The translations under genes were made by a program, and so were the position numbers. Below, piece by piece: positions 49,382 to 58,498 of a stretch of 64,000 bases of DNA; the stretch's first letter is position 1; each line of letters starts with the position of its first letter. Source of the DNA: Paenibacillus endophyticus (GTDB lineage Bacteria > Bacillota > Bacilli > Paenibacillales > Paenibacillaceae); the NCBI RefSeq assembly GCF_014192395.1, contig NZ_JACHXW010000017.1, positions 1 to 64,000 on the forward strand, given 5' to 3'. Below the pieces are notes generated by a model. That model saw only the letters and a list, made by a program, of their open reading frames with translations, was not told the DNA's origin and made no database searches.

Positions 49382-52300
49382 TTGAAAGTAGGCACTACCT
49401 ATAACGGATCCGATATGCAAAGGCAGAATGTGATGATTAAACGAATAGAACATAATGATGCTTCAAGCTTGAAGGAAGCAGAAGAAGCGGGACCGAGGAC
49501 AGCTGGGACTGTGGAGCTGAAGGAAGTAGAAGAAGCGGGACTGAGCGCAGCTGGGTCTGCGGGACTGCAGGCACGGGCACTAGCGGCCCCTGCCGAAGCC
49601 AAACGCCTGCGCAAGCTTGCAGGCGCCCTAAAGGGCACGCTCGCCGCGCGCAGCCTGCTCCGCCAGGCGCTGCTCGCGCTGCTGCTCGGGAGCGTCACCC
49701 TCGGGGGCATAGCCCCCGCAGGGCTCGCTCCCGGAGCGGCGCCTGCGGCGCTCGCCGCCGCTGCTAGCACGGCTGGCAAGGACACCGAGCAGCCGCAAAG
49801 CTGGCTGCTCAAATGGCGCAGCCCCGCGCTCGAACATGAGCTGCGCGGGACACAGGTGCTCCGCCGCCAGAATGAGGCGGCGGTCATGCTGATACGTCCG
49901 GCCGACAAGGACGCGGACGTACAGGAATGGCTCCGCCGGCTGCAGAGCCTGCCGGGCGTGGAATATGTGCACCCGAATGGCTTGGTGCACATGCTCTCCT
50001 TGCCGGCTGATGAGGCTGACGCCGGCTCTCCCTCCCCTGAAGCGGAGCAGCCAGCGGATGCGGCAGCCGATTCAGCGGCGAGGGTCGCAGCGGCAGCTGC
50101 ATCAACTGCTGCATCAACTGCTGCATCGTTGACTGCGAATGACCCTGAGCTGCCTAAACAGCTGTATTTGGGCCAGATCGGAGCGAAGAAGGCATGGGAA
50201 ACGGTGCGTGAGCAGCGTGAGCTGACGATAGCGATCGTGGATACCGGCGTAGATCTTAACCATCCTGATCTAGTCGATAATCTCGTTCCGGGCGCAAATC
50301 TAGTTGAGCCGGGAAAGCCGCCGGAGGACGATAATGGGCATGGCACAAGCGTCGCCGGCGTTATTGCAGCTCAAGGAAATAACGGAATCGGTGTATCGGG
50401 CATCTTATGGAGAGCCAAAATTATGCCGATTAAAGCATTAGATCACCGTGGAGACGGTACGGAGCAGGAGCTGGGCGAGGCGATATTGTATGCGGTTCGC
50501 GCCGGCGCTAAAATTGTCGTGCTATCGGTAGGATTGCATCGCTATTCGCCATACATGCTCGATATTGTGCAGTATGCGGAGAGCAAAAGTGTGCTGCTTG
50601 TGGCAGCGGCGGGCAATGACGGCGTTGCGATGGGCGAGAAAGCCGCGGTGAAGTACCCGGCTGCTTATCCCACCGTGCTCGCGGTAGGCGGCGTAAAGAC
50701 GAACAATGCTGTTGATGCCAGATCCAATCGCGGTACTGAGCTCGATCTGGTTGCTCCTTGGCATGTATATACCACGGCAGTAGGCGGCTCGTATAAGAAA
50801 GAGGAAGGAACGTCGATGGCGGCTCCGCAAGCAGCCGCTGCTGCAGCGCTTATATGGGCGCGCTACAAGACGTTAAAGCCTTATCAGGTTCGCGAGCTGC
50901 TGCGGCAAACGGCCAAGGATATCGGCACGGCCGGAGCAGACAGCTCCTCAGGCTATGGTATATTGCAGATTGATCAAGCTGTCAGCGCCGCGCTGGAGAC
51001 CGATCGGTTCGAGCCGAACGAAAGCCAAAAGACGGCTGCGAGATTTCCGCTTGGCACGCAGATTTCTGGTTTGCTGAGCGGAACGGCGGATCATGATTGG
51101 TACCGGATCGATACGCCTTTTGACGGGAAGCTTACGCTTCAGTACGAGGGTTTGGTAGCCAGCGGCAAAATCGTGCCGCCGGTTCGGATCAGTCAATATA
51201 CGAACGGCGCGCGGCAGAGCACGAATGACACGAAGCTGGCTAATCGTTCCATTGAGATTGATGTGAAAAAAGGCCAGCATCTTATTCATCTGGAGCTTAT
51301 TAACCAAAACAGCAGCGAAAAGCTGCCTTACCTGCTCACGTCGACCTTTACCATGAAGCAGGACTACTATGAGCAAAACGATAAATCGTACGAAGCTTCG
51401 ACGCTGCAGCCTCGATCCCAGACGATTACGGGCAACTTTCATCAGCTGGCGGATCGGGATTGGTATGCCGTAACCTTCTCGCAGAGCGGCAAGCTGAGCC
51501 TCTCGCTCAGCACGAATACGGCAAGAATAGATCCGGGTCTTGCCCTGCAGAAGGCCGGTCAGCAGCTCATGGTGTACGATGATGAATCTGAAGGCGAGAC
51601 GGAGAAGTCTCCAGTCATAACGGTGACTCCTGGCAAATATTATATTCGTGTTCATAATGCGATCTCTTCTGAAGCGAGCCCGACACTCGGCACTTACACG
51701 CTTCGAATGGATTATACGCCCAAATACGACGATCCGAATGAACCAAATGATAAGTCCTATGAAGCGTTTATGATTAATCCAGGCACGGAATATTTGGGTG
51801 TTATAAGCAGCAGCTCTGATGTGGATTGGTTTCAGTTCCGCGTTGCGGCATCCAGTATGATTGGTTTAGCCGTATCAGGGGTTCCTATGGATATTCATTT
51901 GAAGCTGCAGCTGTTTGACAAACGTATGAAACAAATAGCGACGGCAAGCACAGGCAAACTTGGCAAGCTTCAGACGAAAGAGCAGCTGCTGCAGCCCGGC
52001 GTTTACTACGCAAAGCTTCAAGCGGATGCCCCTTTCGACAAGCAGTATTACCAGCTGAAGCTTCAGGCTCAAGAGCTGATAGCTGGCTTTAAGGATATCA
52101 GAGGGCATTGGGCGCAAAATGAAATCGTGGCGTTGAACAAACAAGGCATCATTAACGGAACGGGCAACAATCGTTTTGAGCCAAAACGGGCGATAACGCG
52201 GGCCGAAGCTGTCGCCATGGTCGTGAAAGCTTACAAGCCCATCCCTAAAGGTTCGGTGAATACAAATCGGTTTACAGATGTACCGGCTAATCATTGGGCA

Positions 52301-52609
52301 TATGCCGCCATTACGAGCGCTGTCGGCCAAGGCTGGGTAAAAGGCTTCCCAGGCGGCTCGTTCAAGCCGGACCAGCCCATTACCCGGGCAGAGATGGCGC
52401 TAATTATCGGCTATGCCGAAGGCGTGAAGCCTCGGCTGCCGATAGCGGATCCGTTTATTGACGTATCTAGAACGCATTGGTCGGCTCCTATGCTGTTTGC
52501 GATGAAGGTGAACGGCCAGCTCGAAGGTGTGAATTCAGGCGGCTTCAAGCCAAAGCAGCAAGCAAGCCGTGCGGACTTCACTGTCCTCCTGCATCGTGTG
52601 ATGACCTAA
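49382..52609 (+). CDS. Subtilisin-like (S8) serine protease with three pre-peptidase C domains and three SLH domains
   Basis: A surface protease (up to 1075 aa). The catalytic triad is visible: Asp in IAIVDTGVDLNHPDL near 280, His in NGHGTSVAGVIAA near 315, Ser in GTSMAAPQAAAAAALIW near 480. Three pre-peptidase C-like domains follow, each starting (E)PNE/PND or EQND. Three SLH domains close the protein (GHWAQNEIVAL, NHWAYAAITSA, HWSAPMLFA). The signal peptide is near 88-125, after an odd charged region with a 16-residue direct duplication. The TTG start at 49382 lacks a strong binding site, so the true start may lie later. The first 600 bases are very GC-rich. Confidence 0.92.
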   Translation: MKVGTTYNGSDMQRQNVMIKRIEHNDASSLKEAEEAGPRTAGTVELKEVEEAGLSAAGSAGLQARALAAPAEAKRLRKLAGALKGTLAARSLLRQALLALLLGSVTLGGIAPAGLAPGAAPAALAAAASTAGKDTEQPQSWLLKWRSPALEHELRGTQVLRRQNEAAVMLIRPADKDADVQEWLRRLQSLPGVEYVHPNGLVHMLSLPADEADAGSPSPEAEQPADAAADSAARVAAAAASTAASTAASLTANDPELPKQLYLGQIGAKKAWETVREQRELTIAIVDTGVDLNHPDLVDNLVPGANLVEPGKPPEDDNGHGTSVAGVIAAQGNNGIGVSGILWRAKIMPIKALDHRGDGTEQELGEAILYAVRAGAKIVVLSVGLHRYSPYMLDIVQYAESKSVLLVAAAGNDGVAMGEKAAVKYPAAYPTVLAVGGVKTNNAVDARSNRGTELDLVAPWHVYTTAVGGSYKKEEGTSMAAPQAAAAAALIWARYKTLKPYQVRELLRQTAKDIGTAGADSSSGYGILQIDQAVSAALETDRFEPNESQKTAARFPLGTQISGLLSGTADHDWYRIDTPFDGKLTLQYEGLVASGKIVPPVRISQYTNGARQSTNDTKLANRSIEIDVKKGQHLIHLELINQNSSEKLPYLLTSTFTMKQDYYEQNDKSYEASTLQPRSQTITGNFHQLADRDWYAVTFSQSGKLSLSLSTNTARIDPGLALQKAGQQLMVYDDESEGETEKSPVITVTPGKYYIRVHNAISSEASPTLGTYTLRMDYTPKYDDPNEPNDKSYEAFMINPGTEYLGVISSSSDVDWFQFRVAASSMIGLAVSGVPMDIHLKLQLFDKRMKQIATASTGKLGKLQTKEQLLQPGVYYAKLQADAPFDKQYYQLKLQAQELIAGFKDIRGHWAQNEIVALNKQGIINGTGNNRFEPKRAITRAEAVAMVVKAYKPIPKGSVNTNRFTDVPANHWAYAAITSAVGQGWVKGFPGGSFKPDQPITRAEMALIIGYAEGVKPRLPIADPFIDVSRTHWSAPMLFAMKVNGQLEGVNSGGFKPKQQASRADFTVLLHRVMT

Positions 52610-52744
52610 AATTTTCATAAAACAATTGGGCTTCTCTATTCGTTTGAAAGATAGGCGGCAAACATCGGAAAAATCATTTCTTTTTATTTTCAGTTGTAAG
52701 CGGAGGTTGCCTTAACCTTTAAGAAGGGAAGCCGGGGAGGCAGT

Positions 52745-53011
52745 ATGAACGTAGACAATGAGCTGTATAGAAACGTACAAACCTACACGGGCATGACGGG
52801 GTTGTTTTCCATCGTCATCGTCATTCTTAGCATCGTATTTGTTTGGTTTGTCGTGCAGGAGATTAAGTGGGAAACCTTTTTTCGGTTTCCGCGCAGTCCG
52901 AAGGCCCGAATGTTTCAAGTGCTTGTAGCGATTATAATGGGTCATTTATTAGCGAAATTCATTTTGGAATATTGGGGCTACACTGTGCTGCTCAAAAGCT
53001 TTGTCGAATAA
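52745..53011 (+). CDS. DUF1146 family membrane protein (YwzB-like)
   Basis: An 88-aa protein with two membrane helices (LFSIVIVILSIVFVWFVVQEI and MFQVLVAIIMGHLLAKFIL) and the WETFFRFPRSPKARM loop typical of DUF1146. B. subtilis has ywzB in the same place, upstream of murAA. Function unknown. GGGAGG lies just before the ATG. Confidence 0.88.
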   Translation: MNVDNELYRNVQTYTGMTGLFSIVIVILSIVFVWFVVQEIKWETFFRFPRSPKARMFQVLVAIIMGHLLAKFILEYWGYTVLLKSFVE

Positions 53012-53311
53012 CAAATGCGAAATATGTCAACAATGGGTAATACATGACGGACTCAAAAAACGAAGAGCGCACGAATAAATATGAATTAGGGCCTATATGA
53101 AACAAAAGACGTAATTTCCTGCTCCCAATTAAGCCTTTTCTGTTGAAAAAGATCGTTAATTGCCGAGGGAAGCGCGTACAAAAAATGTTAAAAATTTAGA
53201 CCTTGTCGTTTTATGTAGTTGAGTGATAAGATGAAGTTTGGGTAAAATGAGCTATTTTAGAAAATACACGAATATGTAATAGAAATTGCAGTTCGCGGAG
53301 GGAACCATAAG

Positions 53312-54718
53312 ATGACCAAAATTATCGTCCGCGGAGGCCAGCGTTTGAAGGGAACGGTCCGTGTCAGCGGAGCAAAAAATGCAGTACTCCCCATTTTAGC
53401 GGCCTCATTATTGGCGACAGAAGGAGACAGCGTCATCCATGACGTACCCCTCCTCGACGACGTTATGACGATTCAGAAAGTGCTGGCCTCTTTAGGCGCA
53501 CAATTATCCTATAATAATGAAACAATGCGCATTACCGCGCAGGCTATTACGTCTTTTGAAGCTCCTTACGAGCTTATTCGCAAAATGCGCGCATCCTTTC
53601 TCGTCATGGGCCCGCTTCTTGGCCGTATCGGGAAGGTTAGAATTTCTCTGCCTGGAGGCTGCGCAATCGGGACTCGTCCGATCGACCAGCATTTGAAGGG
53701 CTTTGAGGCGATGGGCGCGGAGATTACGCTTGGCCATGGATTTATTGAAGCCAGTGCGAAAAACCGTCTAAAAGGCGCCAAAATTTATTTGGATGTGGCC
53801 AGTGTAGGCGCAACCGAAAATATTATGATGGCGGCTGCTCTGGCTGATGGCACAACCATTCTTGAGAATGCTGCTAAAGAGCCGGAAATCGTTGATCTCG
53901 CCAATTATATTAATGCTATGGGCGGCAAGGTACGCGGCGCAGGTACGGGTGTTATTCGTATTGAAGGCGTGGATCATATGTATGGAGCCGTTCATAATGT
54001 CATTCCTGACCGCGTTGAGGCGGGAACCTACATGATAGCTGCTGCTATTACAGGCGGTGACGTATTCGTTGAAGGTGCCATTGCGGACCATTTGACCCCA
54101 GTGATCTCCAAGCTTCAAGAAATGGGCGTAGAGATTACGGAGAGCGATAACGGCATCCGTGTGCAAGCAGGCCCAGTATTGAAATCGGTCGATGTTAAAA
54201 CGCTGCCGCATCCTGGTTTTCCAACAGATATGCAATCGCAAATGATGGCGCTTCTGCTCGTGTCGGAAGGCACAAGCGTAGTGACAGAAACGGTATTTGA
54301 GAATCGTTTCATGCATGTGGATGAATTTCAGAAAATGAACGCACAAATAAAGGTCGATGGACGAACAGCTATTGTCAGCGGTGGTTTGCCGCTTACAGGA
54401 GCGAAAGTATGCGCGACTGACTTGCGTGCAGGCGCGGCGCTGATTTGTGCGGCATTGCGCGCAGATGGCGAAACGGAAGTAACAGGCCTGCACCACGTAG
54501 ACCGCGGGTATGTCGACATTACCGGCAAGCTGGCTTCTCTAGGTGCGGATATTTATCGTGTCGAGATGGAAGAGGAACACGCTCCTGAAGCATCGTTCGC
54601 TCGCGAGGCTGCACCGGCAGTCGCGGTCTCGGCAGTCGTATCAGAGGTTGAAGCGGCAGTGCCATTTAAACGTGAGAAAGAGGTAGCTGTCCTCAAGATT
54701 CAGCCTACCTGGGCGTAA
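53312..54718 (+). CDS. murA: UDP-N-acetylglucosamine 1-carboxyvinyltransferase, with C-terminal extension
   Basis: First committed step of peptidoglycan synthesis: transfers enolpyruvate from PEP to UDP-GlcNAc. The catalytic cysteine (fosfomycin target) is in LPGGCAIGTRPIDQHLKGFEAMGAEI near residue 117. The KNAVLPILAASLLA motif at the start is typical. The product is 468 aa, about 40 longer than most; the extra part after IYRVEMEEEHA is Ala/Glu/Val-rich, ending KIQPTWA. GGAGGG lies before the ATG. The 300-base gap upstream is A/T-rich with no gene seen. Confidence 0.97.
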   Translation: MTKIIVRGGQRLKGTVRVSGAKNAVLPILAASLLATEGDSVIHDVPLLDDVMTIQKVLASLGAQLSYNNETMRITAQAITSFEAPYELIRKMRASFLVMGPLLGRIGKVRISLPGGCAIGTRPIDQHLKGFEAMGAEITLGHGFIEASAKNRLKGAKIYLDVASVGATENIMMAAALADGTTILENAAKEPEIVDLANYINAMGGKVRGAGTGVIRIEGVDHMYGAVHNVIPDRVEAGTYMIAAAITGGDVFVEGAIADHLTPVISKLQEMGVEITESDNGIRVQAGPVLKSVDVKTLPHPGFPTDMQSQMMALLLVSEGTSVVTETVFENRFMHVDEFQKMNAQIKVDGRTAIVSGGLPLTGAKVCATDLRAGAALICAALRADGETEVTGLHHVDRGYVDITGKLASLGADIYRVEMEEEHAPEASFAREAAPAVAVSAVVSEVEAAVPFKREKEVAVLKIQPTWA

Positions 54719-54740
54719 CAGCCCGCATCGGTGCAAAGCA

Positions 54741-54798
54741 ATTAAAGAAGCTGTTTCAAATAAGCCTTAACAGGCCTATCTGAAACAGCTTCTTTAAT
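54741..54798 (+). terminator. Terminator after murA
   Basis: A perfect 18-bp inverted repeat (54741-54758 and 54781-54798) with a 22-base loop. The stem arm ends TTCTTTAAT. Confidence 0.85.
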
Positions 54799-54979
54799 AT
54801 ATCGTGCTTGAATGGCGAATGATCAGATTAGCTGTTCGATTATAAGGAACGGTTCAGCATGGTTTCTTCTCTGTTAAGAAGAGGGAGCTGTGTTTTTTGC
54901 GTTGGCTTGTTCATCTTCCGTTCATTTTAGGATGCTATATTCTAACTGACTTAGACCAATGGAGGGTGGATGCAAGCGA

Positions 54980-56479
54980 ATGAAGAAATGGACGATAGGA
55001 ATTAGCATCGTATTAATTTTGGCGGCTGCAGGCGCAGGGGCCTATTATTTTTATTTTGCACAAGAAAAAGCAACTGCGAGCGTTACGCCAACTTCGCAAA
55101 CGGTGGCTGCAACAAAAGGTTCGATTCTAAAGCAGATCAGCGGAACGGGCTCCGTTGCAGCGAATTCGCGTGAAACGGTCACGGCAGGAAAAAGCGGGAC
55201 GATCGCAACGGTCAGTGTGAAGGTAGGGGATAAGATCAAAGCCGGCCAAGCGCTCGTAACGTTCGAAGCGGCTGAAGATAATGAAGATAAAATATCGTCG
55301 ATTGAAAAAAGCATAACAAAGCTTAAGGAATCCATAGAGGGCTATCAGGAAAGCTATAAAGAAGCGACAGGAACGGAAAACGAAGAGGCGACAAAACAAT
55401 CCCTTCAAAAGAACATGGAGGCTGCGAATACGGAGATCGAAGATTACGAGGATGAATTGCAAGAGATTTACGAAGAGCAGGCGAAAGAAGAAAAGGTTGT
55501 ATCGGCCTCGATCGATGGGGAGGTTACCGAAATGACGATCGAAGTAGGCGACGAGGTTAACGCAAATACGACAGTAGCGACAATTGTAGATTATACGAAG
55601 CTGGAGTTTGTTACCTCTGTAGATGAGCTTGATATTTCGCTCGTTGAGGTGGGTCAAGCCGTCGATCTGTCATTGAGTGCGATTACGGATCATACCGTTG
55701 CTGCAACGGTATCCAAAATTGCGATGGAGGGAACCTCAAGCAATGGTTCTTCCGCCTTTGATGTGAGTATTCTCCTTAAAGATATTGAAGGCGTGAAGGC
55801 GGGGATGTCGGGCGAAGCAGCGATTACGATTGCGGCGAAGGAAAATGTTGTACTCGTTCCCGTGAATGCTGTTGTGGAGATGGGTACCAAATCGTTCGTT
55901 CGCGTACCAAGCGAGAATGGCGAAGCATCTGCAACTACTGGCGTGCAGCAGGGGACAGCTCCATCTGGCCAAGCGGGCAGTGCGCCGGGAGGGCGTACGC
56001 AAGCAGGCCAAGAAACGGGTGATGCAGCAGGCGGGCAGCAAGGGACTGCACCGTCTGGTCAAGCAGGCGGAGCAGCAGGCGGCCGGCAAGGAACTGCACC
56101 GACTCGCCAATCAGGCGGAGCAGCAGGCGGGCAGCAAGGGACTGCATCGTCTGGTCAAGCAGGCGGAGCAGCTGGAGGGCGTACAGGCGGAGGGAGAATG
56201 ATAGGTGGCCTTGAAGGCCAACTGGTTGAGGTGACCACGGGGTTAAGTGATGAAAGCTTTGTCGAAATTGTCAAAGGACTAGAGGAAGGCGATAACGTAC
56301 TCGTTCCAATCGCGCAAGGCACAGCGGGTATGGGCTCTGATGCAGAGGAAACGATGCAGCAAGGCGGCTTTCCGGGCGGTGGCATGGCTTTCCCGAGCGG
56401 AGGCGGAATGGGCATGGGCGGTGGAGGAATGAGCGGCGGAGGCGGCATTCGAAGTACAACTGGCGGTGGTACGCGATGA
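54980..56479 (+). CDS. MacA-like membrane fusion protein (HlyD family) with tandem Gly-rich repeats
   Basis: Periplasmic-adaptor-type subunit of an ABC efflux system (499 aa); in a Gram-positive it stands on the outer face of the membrane. The ATG at 54980 follows GGAGGGTGGATG; ATG 54959 overlaps it. One N-terminal helix (IGISIVLILAAAGAGAYYFYF), then a biotinyl-lipoyl domain split by a coiled coil (about 100-175), then a beta-barrel. From residue 324 onward there is a low-complexity region with repeated QGTAPSGQAGGAAGG units (48-bp DNA repeats), then a final beta domain and a Gly/Met-rich tail. Overlaps the ATPase start. Confidence 0.92.
   Translation: MKKWTIGISIVLILAAAGAGAYYFYFAQEKATASVTPTSQTVAATKGSILKQISGTGSVAANSRETVTAGKSGTIATVSVKVGDKIKAGQALVTFEAAEDNEDKISSIEKSITKLKESIEGYQESYKEATGTENEEATKQSLQKNMEAANTEIEDYEDELQEIYEEQAKEEKVVSASIDGEVTEMTIEVGDEVNANTTVATIVDYTKLEFVTSVDELDISLVEVGQAVDLSLSAITDHTVAATVSKIAMEGTSSNGSSAFDVSILLKDIEGVKAGMSGEAAITIAAKENVVLVPVNAVVEMGTKSFVRVPSENGEASATTGVQQGTAPSGQAGSAPGGRTQAGQETGDAAGGQQGTAPSGQAGGAAGGRQGTAPTRQSGGAAGGQQGTASSGQAGGAAGGRTGGGRMIGGLEGQLVEVTTGLSDESFVEIVKGLEEGDNVLVPIAQGTAGMGSDAEETMQQGGFPGGGMAFPSGGGMGMGGGGMSGGGGIRSTTGGGTR
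55949..56182 (+). repeat. 48-bp in-frame tandem repeats in the fusion-protein gene
   Basis: Three adjacent 48-bp units at 56039-56086, 56087-56134 and 56135-56182 encode QGTAPSGQAGGAAGGR and variants. An older unit lies at 55949-55996 (QGTAPSGQAGSAPGGR), with a 42-bp spacer. The reading frame is kept throughout. Confidence 0.85.
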
Positions 56480-57243
56480 ATGCAGCTGCAAACATTCCAT
56501 TAATTGAAATGTCCAATATAACGAAATCCTATGTCATGGCACGCGAGAAGACGACGGTGCTGCATAAGGTATCGCTCAAGGTTGACCATGGTGATTTTTT
56601 GGCTATCGTGGGGCCGTCGGGGTCGGGCAAGTCGACATTAATGAATATTATCGGCTGTTTGGATCTGCCGACAGAGGGCAGCTACAAGCTGGAAGGGCTT
56701 GAAGTAACTGGGCAAAGCGATAATAAGCTGACGGAAATGCGCAATAAGAAGATTGGCTTTATTTTTCAAGGCTATCATTTGCTTCCCAAGCTTACGGCGC
56801 TTGAAAATTGCGAGCTTCCGTTAATCTATAGAGGGCTTTCGGGCAAAGAGCGCAGGCTGCGGGCGATGGATGCACTGGAGCGTGTAGGGCTTGGTCAGCG
56901 CATGCACCATCGCCAGAGCGAATTATCCGGAGGTCAGCAGCAAAGGGTTGCCATCGCACGAGCGCTGGCTACCAATCCGCCTATGCTGCTGGCAGACGAG
57001 CCGACAGGTGCACTGGATTCGAAGACAGGCATGGAAGTGCTTGGCATGATGGAGGAGCTGAACCGGGCGGGACAGACCATTGTGCTGATTACGCATGATA
57101 TGGAAGTGGCAAAGCTGGCTAGCCGTACGGTTATTATAAGAGACGGGGTGTTGAGCGAGCAGGCGCAAGAGAGGAGGAGCAGCGATGAAACTTACGCAAG
57201 GCTTCAAGATGGCAGTCAAGAGCGTATTGTCCAACAAGCTTAG
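56476..57243 (+). CDS. MacB-like ABC transporter ATP-binding protein
   Basis: ATPase subunit (255 aa) of the LolD/MacB type. Walker A GPSGSGKST near residue 45, signature LSGGQQQRVAIARAL near 145, Walker B MLLADEPTGALDS near 168, switch LITHDMEVA. The ATG overlaps the fusion-protein stop. It is separate from its permease rather than fused as in E. coli MacB. The last 59 bases overlap the permease gene, so both are translated together. Confidence 0.95.
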   Translation: MNAAANIPLIEMSNITKSYVMAREKTTVLHKVSLKVDHGDFLAIVGPSGSGKSTLMNIIGCLDLPTEGSYKLEGLEVTGQSDNKLTEMRNKKIGFIFQGYHLLPKLTALENCELPLIYRGLSGKERRLRAMDALERVGLGQRMHHRQSELSGGQQQRVAIARALATNPPMLLADEPTGALDSKTGMEVLGMMEELNRAGQTIVLITHDMEVAKLASRTVIIRDGVLSEQAQERRSSDETYARLQDGSQERIVQQA

Positions 57244-58375
57244 AACGATCTTGTCCATGCTGGGCATACTAATTGGCGTTGCGACGGTTATCGCTTTGGT
57301 GGCAATGGGGAAGGCATCCTCCAATGAAGTAGCCAAACAAGTATCTTCTCTGGGCAGCCCGAATTCGCTTTCCGTTACGATTCTTGGCCGCGGTACGGTT
57401 ACGACACTGTCTGTCGATGAGGCAAATGAGCTGGGCGACGTTTCGAATATAGCGGGCGTTGCTCCTGTAACCAGCGCGACTGGCTACGCAAAGTATGGGA
57501 AAACGCAAGTGTCCGTGACCGTAGAGGGCATTACTGCGGCATATGAGGAGGTTAAGGATTTCCCTGTGCAGGACGGGAGATATATTGCTTCTCCGGATAT
57601 TAAGAACAATTCGAAGGTAGCGCTGATCGGCGTGGCTACTGCGACTGATCTGTTCGAGGATGAGGGAGAGGATCCGTCTGCCGCAGTTGGCAAAAAAATT
57701 ACGATCAATGGGTATCATTTTACCATTGTCGGATTGCTCGAATCGCAAGGCAGCTCGTTGACAGGCTCGAACGACGAGAAAATTCTAATTCCCGTAACGA
57801 CCGCGCAAAAAGTATTTCAAACAAGCGGCGTATCTACAATTCATTTAACCGTATCGGAAACGAGCCTCATGGATCGTACGGTTACTGCAGTAGAAGCGGT
57901 TCTCTATGAGAAGTTCAGAGGAAATGAGAATGCTTACCGGGTGCTTAATCAAGAGGAAGCAATGGAGACGCTTAATTCGGTGAATGAGACGATGAATAGG
58001 CAGCTCATCTATGTAGCTATTATTTCGTTGATTGTGGGCGGTATCGGCATCATGAACATTATGCTCGTATCCGTCACGGAGCGAACGAGAGAGATCGGCA
58101 TACGCAAGTCGCTAGGGGCGAAAAAACGGGATATCCTATTCCAGTTTCTCGTCGAGGCCGTATGCATAAGCGGTCTTGGGGGAGCACTCGGCATCGGGCT
58201 CGGCTACATCGCTTCTTTTATTATAGGAATGGTTATGAAAACGGAGACGGAGGTTCCGATAGATACGGTGTGGCTGGCATTCGTCTTCTCTGCGCTTGTC
58301 GGTGTCATATTCGGTTATTTGCCTGCAAATAAAGCGGCAGGCCTGCGGCCTGTTGACGCCCTTCGCCATGATTAG
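57185..58375 (+). CDS. MacB-like ABC transporter permease (FtsX family)
   Basis: Permease (396 aa) with four helices: one at the N-terminus (LSMLGILIGVATVIALVAMG) and three at the C-terminus (YVAIISLIVGGIGIMNIMLVSV onward). A large outer domain lies between (about residues 45-265). The ERTREIGIRKSLGAKKRDI motif of the MacB/FtsX family is present. GGAGG precedes the ATG inside the ATPase gene. The three genes would export a substrate that cannot be named from sequence; lipopeptides or antibiotics are typical. Confidence 0.94.
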   Translation: MKLTQGFKMAVKSVLSNKLRTILSMLGILIGVATVIALVAMGKASSNEVAKQVSSLGSPNSLSVTILGRGTVTTLSVDEANELGDVSNIAGVAPVTSATGYAKYGKTQVSVTVEGITAAYEEVKDFPVQDGRYIASPDIKNNSKVALIGVATATDLFEDEGEDPSAAVGKKITINGYHFTIVGLLESQGSSLTGSNDEKILIPVTTAQKVFQTSGVSTIHLTVSETSLMDRTVTAVEAVLYEKFRGNENAYRVLNQEEAMETLNSVNETMNRQLIYVAIISLIVGGIGIMNIMLVSVTERTREIGIRKSLGAKKRDILFQFLVEAVCISGLGGALGIGLGYIASFIIGMVMKTETEVPIDTVWLAFVFSALVGVIFGYLPANKAAGLRPVDALRHD

Positions 58376-58498
58376 ACGTTTGGGAGTTCTACCCTATCAT
58401 TCGCACTCATAGAATAAACCATTAGGGTCGGTTTGAGAGAGAGGGGAATAGTTGTTCCTTTCCTATCTTTCTTGCCGGTCAAAATGGAAGGAGAGCTC

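Noticed and set aside
49399..50346. Minus-strand frame of 315 codons opposite the S8 protease
   Set aside because: Ser/Ala/Pro-rich low-complexity product, produced by GC-rich third positions of the real gene; no binding site.
53768..54496. Minus-strand frame of 242 codons opposite murA
   Set aside because: Fully inside the murA coding frame, with no domain pattern; a mirror of a conserved gene.
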